This document shows positions 1-6,987 of a DNA stretch of 6,987 nucleotides, in pieces. A program made the translations under genes and the position numbers. The notes beneath the pieces are model-generated. The model made no database searches. It was not told the origin of the DNA and saw only the letters and a program-made list of their open reading frames with translations. This DNA comes from Cyanobacteriota bacterium (GTDB lineage: Bacteria > Cyanobacteriota > Cyanobacteriia > Phormidesmidales > Phormidesmidaceae): contig JAQCHG010000087.1 in NCBI GenBank assembly GCA_027619675.1, positions 1-6,987 of the forward strand, written 5' to 3'. Every line of letters starts with the position of its first letter. The stretch's first letter is position 1.

Positions 1-141
1 AAATAAGGTAATCAGCCCGAGGGCTAGCCACACCAAGGTCAACCACCGTAATATCCGCGCTTCCCGACACCAGCCATCGGTGCTGGGGTCTATCACCGGG
101 AACAGATACTTTAAGACCGTTTCATTGGGGGAGGCAGCCAT
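1..141 (-). CDS. ftsW: FtsW-like SEDS-family cell-division protein, N-terminal fragment
   Basis: Reading the minus strand from the ATG at 141-139 gives 47 codons open to the window edge, so this is only the 5' end of a gene of which most lies outside. The peptide starts MAASPNETVLKYLFPVIDPS and continues with EARILRWLTLVWLALGL, that is, a short cytoplasmic tail with a D-P-S motif, an E-A-R-x-L-R-W-L-T stretch, and the start of a first membrane helix. From memory this pattern matches the N-terminus of cyanobacterial FtsW, the septal peptidoglycan polymerase of the SEDS family that works with a class B PBP at the divisome. The frame is closed by TGA at 177-175 and has no other start, so ATG 141 is the only option. 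No clear Shine-Dalgarno is seen, and a HIP1 site (148-155) lies just before the start. RodA, the sister family, is the main alternative. Confidence 0.72.
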   Translation of the reverse strand, partial: MAASPNETVLKYLFPVIDPSTDGWCREARILRWLTLVWLALGLITLF

Positions 142-187
142 AGACGGGCGATCGCGCCAAAAGAGCCACGGGCATCAATACCCGGTC

Positions 188-193
188 AGTATA
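188..193 (-). promoter_or_regulatory. Candidate -10 box of the ftsW-like gene
   Basis: The minus strand reads TATACT here, five of six matches to the sigma70-type consensus TATAAT. It would place transcription start near 181 and give a leader of about 40 nt before the ATG at 141. No good -35 hexamer is found at 16-18 bp, so this is either an activator-dependent promoter or chance. It suggests the ftsW-like gene has its own promoter rather than depending on read-through from apcC. Confidence 0.35.
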
Positions 194-269
194 TCCAATC
201 TTTTCGGGAACGCACCCCACATCTAGGGGGTAGGGTCCGGGGGCAACCATCCCTATCCCCAGATATATT

Positions 270-367
270 TCTCGTAGGACTTACGCAAAAGCCAAATTCT
301 CGGCGTTCCCTTGAGGCCAGGGGCTTCAGCCCCTGGTCCGTCGGGTGACTGCGTAAGTCCTATCTCG
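270..367. mobile_element. MITE-like element with 13-bp terminal inverted repeats and 5-bp target duplication
   Basis: TAGGACTTACGCA at 275-287 is the perfect reverse complement of TGCGTAAGTCCTA at 350-362, which defines an 88-bp unit. It is flanked on both sides by the direct repeat TCTCG (270-274 and 363-367), as expected of a target-site duplication. Inside is a second palindrome, CCAGGGGCT (317-325) against AGCCCCTGG (328-336), which would form a tight hairpin at the tip. There is no room for a transposase, so the element would be non-autonomous and mobilised in trans. Terminal sequences like AGGACTTACGCA are, to my recollection, common in cyanobacterial IS/MITE families, but I cannot assign the family. 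The element lies between the apc terminator and the ftsW-like promoter, where insertion disrupts neither gene. Confidence 0.75.
317..336. repeat. Inner palindrome of the MITE-like element
   Basis: A perfect 9-bp inverted repeat separated by two bases, G+C-rich. As RNA or single-stranded DNA it would fold as an 8-bp stem with a four-base loop, nested inside the outer 13-bp terminal repeats. It is not followed by a T-run on either strand, so it is not read as a terminator. Confidence 0.7.
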
Positions 368-396
368 AATCGGTTTCCCGTCCGCAAAACAGCCAT

Positions 397-424
397 AAAA
401 ATAGGCCACAGCACCCTGTGACCT
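397..424 (-). terminator. Intrinsic terminator of the apcABC operon
   Basis: On the minus strand, 42 nt after the apcC stop, AGGTCACAG (424-416) pairs with CTGTGGCCT (411-403) across the loop GGTG. This makes a 9-bp stem with one internal G-U wobble. It is followed by ATTTTT (402-397), so stem plus U-tract fits a Rho-independent terminator. The wobble exists only in the minus-strand RNA (on the plus strand it is a C-A mismatch), consistent with the apcC direction. Confidence 0.75.
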
Positions 425-466
425 AGCCGCTCTGCCCGAGAACCGGGTAAAAGCATCGGCAAAAAC

Positions 467-670
467 TTATGAAATACCCGTGTTGGCACCGGGACGACCC
501 GTAGCCAATTCCACCTTCACAATTTTGCCGCCCATCTTTTGAATGCGCTGCTGCTCACTAAACCAGTTGTCGTAGGGAACCAGCTTGGTGAAAAAGGTGT
601 TTTGGAGTTCCCGCTGGGTTCTAATCCGGGTCTGGCTAGGCACACAAGCCGTGATCTTAAACATCCGCAT
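467..670 (-). CDS. apcC: Allophycocyanin-associated small core linker ApcC (LC 7.8)
   Basis: A 67-residue protein starting MRMFKITACVPSQTRIRTQR, the normal full length for ApcC. It consists of one CpcD-like fold with the conserved stretch RELQNTFFTKLVPYDNW near residues 20-36 and KMGGKIVKVELATGRPG near 45-61. ApcC sits in the central cavity of allophycocyanin trimers at the ends of core cylinders, where it stabilises them and shifts their absorption and emission. The start at 670 has AGGAG at 686-682, 11 nt upstream. The gene is third in the operon, 208 nt after apcB, behind a stem-loop that probably lowers its expression relative to apcAB, in keeping with its lower stoichiometry. Its own terminator follows at 397-424. 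Confidence 0.98.
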   Translation of the reverse strand: MRMFKITACVPSQTRIRTQRELQNTFFTKLVPYDNWFSEQQRIQKMGGKIVKVELATGRPGANTGIS

Positions 671-753
671 AGGTCTTGGCTCTCCTGACTCAATACTTCA
701 TTCAACTAGCATCTAAACAGGCTTTGTCAAACCGTAGAACTGGCGACCCCCCT

Positions 754-848
754 AAAAATGTCTCCCGCAGCTACGTATGTCCCAAGCCAATGCTAAGAAT
801 GGGTTGCCCTATCCTCAACACTCGCCCCAGACATAGGCGCTGCGGGAG
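754..848 (-). terminator. Attenuator or processing stem-loop between apcB and apcC
   Basis: GCTGCGGGAG (839-848) is the perfect reverse complement of CTCCCGCAGC (762-771). After a small internal loop, GACATA (830-835) pairs with TATGTC (776-781), giving a two-part stem of 10 plus 6 bp around a loop of about 48 nt. In the operon's direction the outer arm ends at 762, and the next bases are ACA followed by TTTTT (758-754). The structure lies about 30 nt past the apcB stop. A strong G+C stem with only a short U-run fits partial termination, or a 3' barrier protecting apcAB mRNA. In other cyanobacteria apcAB transcripts are more abundant than apcABC transcripts, and this stem is the likely cause here. 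Whether it terminates or directs processing cannot be told from sequence. Confidence 0.6.
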
Positions 849-878
849 CGCATCTCAGCCGTGGCCGCTAATTCGCCG

Positions 879-1364
879 TTAGCTCAAGCCAGAGGAGATG
901 TAGTCGAAGTACACACCCATTTCCTTACCGGCATCAGAACCCACCAAGCTAGCGGTGACTTCCTTCATGGCTTGGATAGCGTTAACGGTGGCACCGATGG
1001 GCACGCCCAGGGAATTGTAGGTTTCCTTGAGGCCGTTCAGCACGCGCTCATCCAGGATGGAAGGATCGCCAGCCAGCATGGCGTAGGTGGCGTAACGCAG
1101 GTAGTAGTCGAGGTCGCGGATGCAAGCAGCATAGCGACGGGTGGTGTACATGTTGCCACCGGGACGGGTGATGTCAGAGTACAGCAGGGACTTAGCCACA
1201 GCTTCCTTGACGATTTCAGCGGCATTGGCGCTGATGGCGGTAGCGGCACGAACCCGCAGTTCACCGGTTTGGAAGTAAGCCTTCAGCTTATCCAGGGAGG
1301 AGCCATCCAGGTACTTACCCTGAACGTCAGAGGAGTTGATGACAGCAGTAATTGCGTCTTGCAT
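879..1364 (-). CDS. apcB: Allophycocyanin beta subunit
   Basis: A 161-residue phycobiliprotein of canonical length, starting [20 protein letters not shown]. The globin-like bilin domain fills the chain. Cys81 in [14 protein letters not shown] is the phycocyanobilin attachment site, and Asn71 in [11 protein letters not shown] is the position gamma-N-methylated in phycobiliprotein beta subunits by CpcM-type enzymes. With ApcA it forms the alpha-beta monomer and then the trimer discs of the phycobilisome core, passing energy from rods to the terminal emitters. The start has AAGGA at 1377-1373, eight nt upstream of the ATG. It follows apcA by 55 nt and is cotranscribed with it. The similar ApcF is less likely, given the direct apcA-apcB-apcC context. 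Confidence 0.98.
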   Translation of the reverse strand: MQDAITAVINSSDVQGKYLDGSSLDKLKAYFQTGELRVRAATAISANAAEIVKEAVAKSLLYSDITRPGGNMYTTRRYAACIRDLDYYLRYATYAMLAGDPSILDERVLNGLKETYNSLGVPIGATVNAIQAMKEVTASLVGSDAGKEMGVYFDYISSGLS

Positions 1365-1419
1365 GATTGATTTCCTTAAATGACCTTACTTGATGGGGAC
1401 AACGTAATGGGCAGCAGTT

Positions 1420-1905
1420 TTACTGCATTGCACCCACGACATAGTCAAAGTAGGCAGACGCTTCAGCAGCATCTTCGCTGGACAGCAGACCGGAAGCAAC
1501 GCTCTTCATGCAGCGCACAGCTTCAGCCACTGCGGGGATGGGGGTGCCCAGAGAGTTGTACATCTCTTTCACGCCCACCAGACCGATTTCTTCGATGGGG
1601 GTCACGTCACCAGCCACCACACCGTAGGTGATGAGGCGCAGGTAGTAGTCCATGTCCCGCAGGCAGGTGGCGGTCATTTCTTCGCCGTAGGCGTTGCCAC
1701 CGGGGGAAACCACATCAGGGCGCTTTTGGAACAGTTGGTCACCGGCTTGCTTGACGATGCGCTCACGGGACTCGGTCAGGACCTGAGCGATGCGCAGACG
1801 ACGCTCACCAGAGGTGACAAAGCTCTTGATTCGATCTAGTTCACCGGGGCTAAGGTAACGGGCCTCAGCATCGGCATTCACGATGGACTTCGTGACAATG
1901 CTCAT
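1420..1905 (-). CDS. apcA: Allophycocyanin alpha subunit
   Basis: A 161-residue phycobiliprotein starting [20 protein letters not shown], first gene of the operon. Cys81 in [15 protein letters not shown] is the phycocyanobilin attachment site, and [15 protein letters not shown] and [14 protein letters not shown] are typical ApcA segments. It pairs with ApcB to build the core trimers at the thylakoid surface. Translation signals are strong: GGAGGAA (1919-1913) stands seven nt before the ATG at 1905-1903. Just upstream of that is a T6 run in the sense strand (1926-1921), which gives an unstructured approach to the ribosome site. Context and sequence favour ApcA over the ApcD paralogue, which normally lies elsewhere in the genome. 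Confidence 0.98.
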   Translation of the reverse strand: MSIVTKSIVNADAEARYLSPGELDRIKSFVTSGERRLRIAQVLTESRERIVKQAGDQLFQKRPDVVSPGGNAYGEEMTATCLRDMDYYLRLITYGVVAGDVTPIEEIGLVGVKEMYNSLGTPIPAVAEAVRCMKSVASGLLSSEDAAEASAYFDYVVGAMQ

Positions 1906-1964
1906 TTATGGATTCCTCCGAAAAAATAACCAGATTTGGAAGTCACTGGTATTCAGCGATCGCA

Positions 1965-1985
1965 GGCGGCCAACAATTGACCACC
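1965..1985 (-). promoter_or_regulatory. Hairpin in the apcA leader RNA
   Basis: In the minus-strand RNA, GGUGGUCAA (1985-1977) pairs with UUGGCCGCC (1973-1965) around a UUG loop: nine pairs, two of them G-U. The same positions on the plus strand would carry two C-A mismatches, so the fold is complete only in the apcA transcript. It lies 60-80 nt before the apcA start and next to a HIP1 site (1956-1963). It may stabilise the leader or control translation. This is inferred from base pairing only. Confidence 0.4.
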
Positions 1986-2185
1986 GGAAGGGGAAACGCA
2001 TAGCACAGCTCAGGGCTCGCGAACGCTGGGTGCAGGCCATAGTTGCCAACCCAGAGACAGCTTCACCTGTGGGAAAACGCCCCTCAATCAGCGCGTTCAG
2101 AACCCAACGGCACTGTTCCCTAGCAGCCCTAAACAAGCCACCTTCCGGGAACATTTTCCGGCATCACACTTACCTTCTTAGAAGC

Positions 2186-2224
2186 AGTGCAATATTTTGT
2201 AATACTCTTCCTCAGATTTGCCAA
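2186..2224 (-). promoter_or_regulatory. Candidate apcABC promoter
   Basis: The minus strand has TTGGCA (2224-2219, five of six to TTGACA), a 17-bp spacer, and TACAAA (2201-2196, four of six to TATAAT). This would start transcription near 2188 and give a leader of about 280 nt, long as is usual for apcA. Overlapping the -10 is ATTACAAA-AT-ATTGCACT (2203-2186), an imperfect match to the HLR1 direct repeat bound by the response regulator RpaB. An 11-bp odd palindrome, CTTCTTAGAAG (2174-2184), sits just downstream of the predicted start. Hexamers and spacing are visible; regulator binding is inference. Confidence 0.45.
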
Positions 2225-2264
2225 GCCTTGTCCTAGGGGACTTTGACCCCAGTCATGCCCCGCC

Positions 2265-2325
2265 GCGATCGCCCTTAACCCCACCGACGCTATTTCTGGT
2301 AGCACAAATGGGGAAGGGCGATCGC
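2265..2325. repeat. Inverted repeat with a HIP1 site in each arm
   Basis: GCGATCGCCCTT (2265-2276) is the perfect reverse complement of AAGGGCGATCGC (2314-2325). After a two-base bulge (2277-2278) the stem continues with CCCC (2279-2282) against GGGG (2310-2313), for 16 pairs around a 27-nt loop. The outer ends are complete HIP1 octamers. It lies between the apcE terminator and the candidate apcA promoter. It may be a cruciform upstream of apcA, a back-up terminator, or a small repeat element. No T-run follows, so a simple intrinsic terminator is unlikely. Confidence 0.65.
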
Positions 2326-2386
2326 AGGGATTTTCTCCTTTTCTATCCCCTCAGGAACCAAGGTGGAGAAGACAAAATTAGACAGC

Positions 2387-2427
2387 ACAAAACCTGGGCT
2401 AAAGCTTGCTTTTAGCCCAGGTTTTGT
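2387..2427 (-). terminator. Terminator of apcE (17-bp perfect stem)
   Basis: ACAAAACCTGGGCTAAA (2387-2403) is the perfect reverse complement of TTTAGCCCAGGTTTTGT (2411-2427), with a 7-nt loop. Read on the minus strand, the G+C core AGCCCAGG is followed by TTTTGT, which is both stem flank and U-tract. It lies 83 nt past the apcE stop and would isolate apcE transcription from the apcA promoter. The A/T flanks are symmetric, so it could also work on the plus strand, where no gene is evident. Confidence 0.75.
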
Positions 2428-2510
2428 CATAGCTCTCAACGAGACCCTAAGGCCTGGTTGACTCTCGCGATCGATGCCTAGGGAAGATTGTCCCTGGGAA
2501 AAGAGCTCCC

Positions 2511-5276
<2,766 letters not shown>

Positions 5277-5535
5277 CTATCATCTTCTTCAAAATGTGGC
5301 ACCAAGCCAGCCGCTGCAACGGATTCGCGTTCGCCCTCAGGACGGGATTGCAGGCCCCCTCCTCAGATAAGCAAAGCGATCAGGCGACGGGCGGATGAAC
5401 CCAACGGGGCTCAAGAGCCTAGATTTCAGATTAAAACGATTCAGGAAACGGACGGAGCTTTGTTAAAAACTGTGTAACATGCCCAGTTGCGCTTCCCAGG
5501 GTCATCCTACTGGGTTCCGGTCAATGGATGAGAAG

Positions 5536-5563
5536 ACCATAAACTTCTGTAACAAACTGCCAA
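5536..5563 (-). promoter_or_regulatory. Candidate apcE promoter
   Basis: The minus strand shows TTGGCA (5563-5558), a 16-bp spacer, and TATGGT (5541-5536, four of six to TATAAT). Transcription would start near 5529, about 270 nt before the apcE ATG. The -35 hexamer and the preceding CT are the same as in the candidate apcA promoter. Between and over the boxes lies GTTACAGA-AG-TTTATGGT (5553-5536), a degenerate HLR1-like direct repeat with a perfect first GTTACA. This is assigned by motif only. Confidence 0.4.
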
Positions 5564-5697
5564 GGGGTGTGAGGATCTGTAGGATTCCTATTCTCTAGGG
5601 CGCGTCATCCATGACAGATGCAAGCCTGGCTGGGTAGGCATGATCGCACCCGCCTCGATTCTGGGGCTAGGGGTGGTAGCCGCTGCGCAGCAAAGGT

Positions 5698-5715
5698 TCT
5701 GCCATGATCTGCCAT
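5698..5715 (+). repeat. Tandem TCTGCCAT direct repeat upstream of the methyltransferase gene
   Basis: TCTGCCAT occurs at 5698-5705 and again at 5708-5715, a 10-bp period or one helical turn. It ends about 60 bp before the preferred ATG at 5777. This spacing is compatible with a dimeric regulator binding one DNA face, but the repeat is short and could be chance. Confidence 0.35.
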
Positions 5716-5776
5716 AAATTGATGACAGCCCTTAGTGCCCCTTGGCGCTAGCCGTTATTGGTGGGATTTGTCACGT

Positions 5777-6976
5777 ATGGCCGCCCCTTCTGCTGAGTCC
5801 GTGAGTGCTGCGGTTGCGCAGCTTTACAATACCTATCCCTTTCCCCCAGAGCCGCTGCTGGATGAGCCCCCGCCGGGATACAACTGGCGCTGGCACTGGA
5901 CGGCAGCCTATGGCTTTTGTACAGGCCGTGCCCCCGCCACGGGGGCGGTGCGGGTGTTAGATGCGGGCTGTGGGACTGGGGTAGGCACCGAATATATCGC
6001 CCATTTAAATCCCCAAGCGGAGATTACGGGCATTGATCTCAGCGATCGTGCCCTAGAGACGGCACGGGAACGGTGTCGGCGATCGGGGGCCAAAAACGCC
6101 CAGTTCCAAACCCTCAGCATTTATGAGGTGGGGCAGTTGCCCGGCAGCTTCGACTGGATTAATTGCGTCGGGGTGCTGCACCACATGGCCGACCCTCAAG
6201 CGGGGTTGCAGGCCCTAGCGGAGAAGTTAGCCCCCGGTGGGCTGATCCACATTTTTGTTTATGCCGCCTTGGGGCGGTGGGAAATTAGCCTGATGCAGCA
6301 GGCGATCGCGCTGTTGCAGGGCGATCGCCGGGGGGACTACACCGATGGGGTGCAGGTGGGACGGGAGATTTTCACCCATCTACCGCCGGACAATCGACTG
6401 CGACGGCGGGAGGAAACCCGGTGGTCCATGGAAAACCAGCGGGACGCCAACTTTGCCGATATGTACGTCCATCCCCAGGAAATCGACTACACCGTCGAGA
6501 CCCTGTTTGAGCTGATTGACAGTGCCGGACTGGAATTTCTTGGGTTCTCGAACCCCCGCTATTGGGACCTCAGCCGCCTGGTGGGCACCGCCCCCGATTT
6601 GATGGCGCGGGCTGCCACCCTGCCGGAGCGCCAGCGCTATCGCCTGGTGGAACTGCTGGATCCAGAAATCACCCATTACGAATTCTTCCTGGCGAAACCG
6701 CCCCTAGCGCGGGTGGACTGGTCCGATTCGGATCGCCTATTGGCGGCCCAGGTGCAGCGCCATCCCTGTATGCAGGGGTGGCCCAGTCGGTCGGTGTTTG
6801 ACTACGACTACCAAATGGTGGATCTGAGCGAGGCGGAATTTCAAGCCCTGACCCTAGCCGATGGCGACGGTGACCTGCCCACGGTGGCAGCGGTGATGGC
6901 AGCAACGGGGCTGGATGAAGCGGCAATGCGATCGCTCCAACAGCGACAACTGGTGGTGCTGCGGGACCCAGGTTAG
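5777..6976 (+). CDS. Class I SAM-dependent methyltransferase, possible phycobiliprotein asparagine methyltransferase
   Basis: A 399-residue protein from ATG 5777. A GTG at 5735 would add 14 residues, but the ATG has GGTGGGA about 11 nt upstream and precedes the first family-like segment. The N-terminus has LYNTYPFPPEPLLDEPPPGY (about 16-35). The Rossmann core follows: motif I LDAGCGTGVG (61-70), the acidic ribose-binding loop GIDLS (85-89), the FDWINCVGVLHHM strand and helix (125-137), and LAPGGL (151-156). Residues after about 165 form an extended C-terminal half, including FADMYVHPQEIDYTV, and end in a helical segment before the closing QLVVL. It is transcribed divergently from apcE. CpcM (Sll0487 in Synechocystis) methylates the beta-subunit Asn present at ApcB Asn71, and position plus family make this gene a candidate for that role. 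Sequence alone does not prove it; a small-molecule or other protein substrate is possible. Two HIP1 sites (6302, 6321) lie only 19 bp apart inside the gene. Confidence 0.9.
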   Translation: MAAPSAESVSAAVAQLYNTYPFPPEPLLDEPPPGYNWRWHWTAAYGFCTGRAPATGAVRVLDAGCGTGVGTEYIAHLNPQAEITGIDLSDRALETARERCRRSGAKNAQFQTLSIYEVGQLPGSFDWINCVGVLHHMADPQAGLQALAEKLAPGGLIHIFVYAALGRWEISLMQQAIALLQGDRRGDYTDGVQVGREIFTHLPPDNRLRRREETRWSMENQRDANFADMYVHPQEIDYTVETLFELIDSAGLEFLGFSNPRYWDLSRLVGTAPDLMARAATLPERQRYRLVELLDPEITHYEFFLAKPPLARVDWSDSDRLLAAQVQRHPCMQGWPSRSVFDYDYQMVDLSEAEFQALTLADGDGDLPTVAAVMAATGLDEAAMRSLQQRQLVVLRDPG

Positions 6977-6987
6977 GGCTGTAGAGC

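Noticed and set aside
253..489. 78-codon minus-strand frame after apcC
   Set aside because: It overlaps the apcC 3' end, the terminator and the mobile-element repeats, and its peptide is explained by those inverted repeats.
676..882. Possible small gene between apcB and apcC (68-codon plus-strand frame)
   Set aside because: The interval is occupied by the stem-loop, and the frame has no recognisable similarity or ribosome-binding site.
861..1370. 169-codon open frame on the plus strand covering apcB
   Set aside because: It is an exact antisense overlap of the well-supported apcB gene. Its peptide resembles no known family and reflects the codon bias of the opposite strand.
2218..2415. 65-codon plus-strand frame between apcA and apcE
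   Set aside because: It runs through the HIP1-ended inverted repeat and ends inside the apcE terminator stem, has no ribosome site, and has low-complexity content.
2477..2498. Second hairpin just after the apcE stop (CCTAGGGA against TCCCTGGG)
   Set aside because: It has one mismatch in the apcE direction, no T-run after it, and a much stronger stem follows at 2387-2427.
5735..5776. GTG start for the methyltransferase, adding 14 residues
   Set aside because: No Shine-Dalgarno is placed before it, and the ATG at 5777 has a better-spaced G-rich site. The extra residues show no family feature.

Overview
The window is a core-phycobilisome locus from a cyanobacterium. Recognisable allophycocyanin genes (apcA, apcB, apcC) and the core-membrane linker apcE lie together, and the palindrome GCGATCGC (HIP1), typical of many cyanobacteria, occurs eight times in about 7 kb where roughly 0.1 would be expected by chance. 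The G+C-rich, HIP1-rich sequence and an ApcE with three linker repeats fit a freshwater or mat-type unicellular or filamentous lineage with a three-cylinder phycobilisome core. Genus cannot be decided from this sequence.

Layout, left to right. Positions 1-141 (minus) hold the first 47 codons of an ftsW-like cell-division gene that runs off the left edge, with a TATACT -10 box upstream. Positions 142-466 are non-coding. They contain an 88-bp MITE-like element (275-362) with perfect 13-bp terminal inverted repeats and a 5-bp target duplication, and the intrinsic terminator of the apc operon (397-424). Positions 467-1905 (minus) are apcA-apcB-apcC. A long stem followed by a short U-tract between apcB and apcC probably makes read-through into apcC partial. 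Positions 1906-2510 hold the long apcA leader, a candidate apcA promoter, a hairpin whose arms end in HIP1 sites, and a 17-bp perfect stem that probably terminates apcE. Positions 2511-5258 (minus) are apcE, a separate transcription unit. Positions 5259-5776 are the divergent promoter region. Positions 5777-6976 (plus) encode a SAM-dependent methyltransferase.

How the genes work together: ApcA and ApcB form bilin-bearing trimers, ApcC caps and tunes them, and ApcE scaffolds the core cylinders, carries the terminal-emitter bilin and attaches the antenna to the thylakoid. ApcB carries the Asn71 that is gamma-N-methylated in phycobiliproteins. The divergent methyltransferase is therefore a reasonable but unproven candidate for that modification (CpcM activity).

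I see no undescribed multi-gene system here. The coding content is canonical, and the interesting material is in the intergenic DNA: the small mobile element, the apcB/apcC attenuator-like stem, the HIP1-ended inverted repeat, the shared promoter elements of apcE and apcA, and a leader hairpin that pairs fully only in the apcA RNA.
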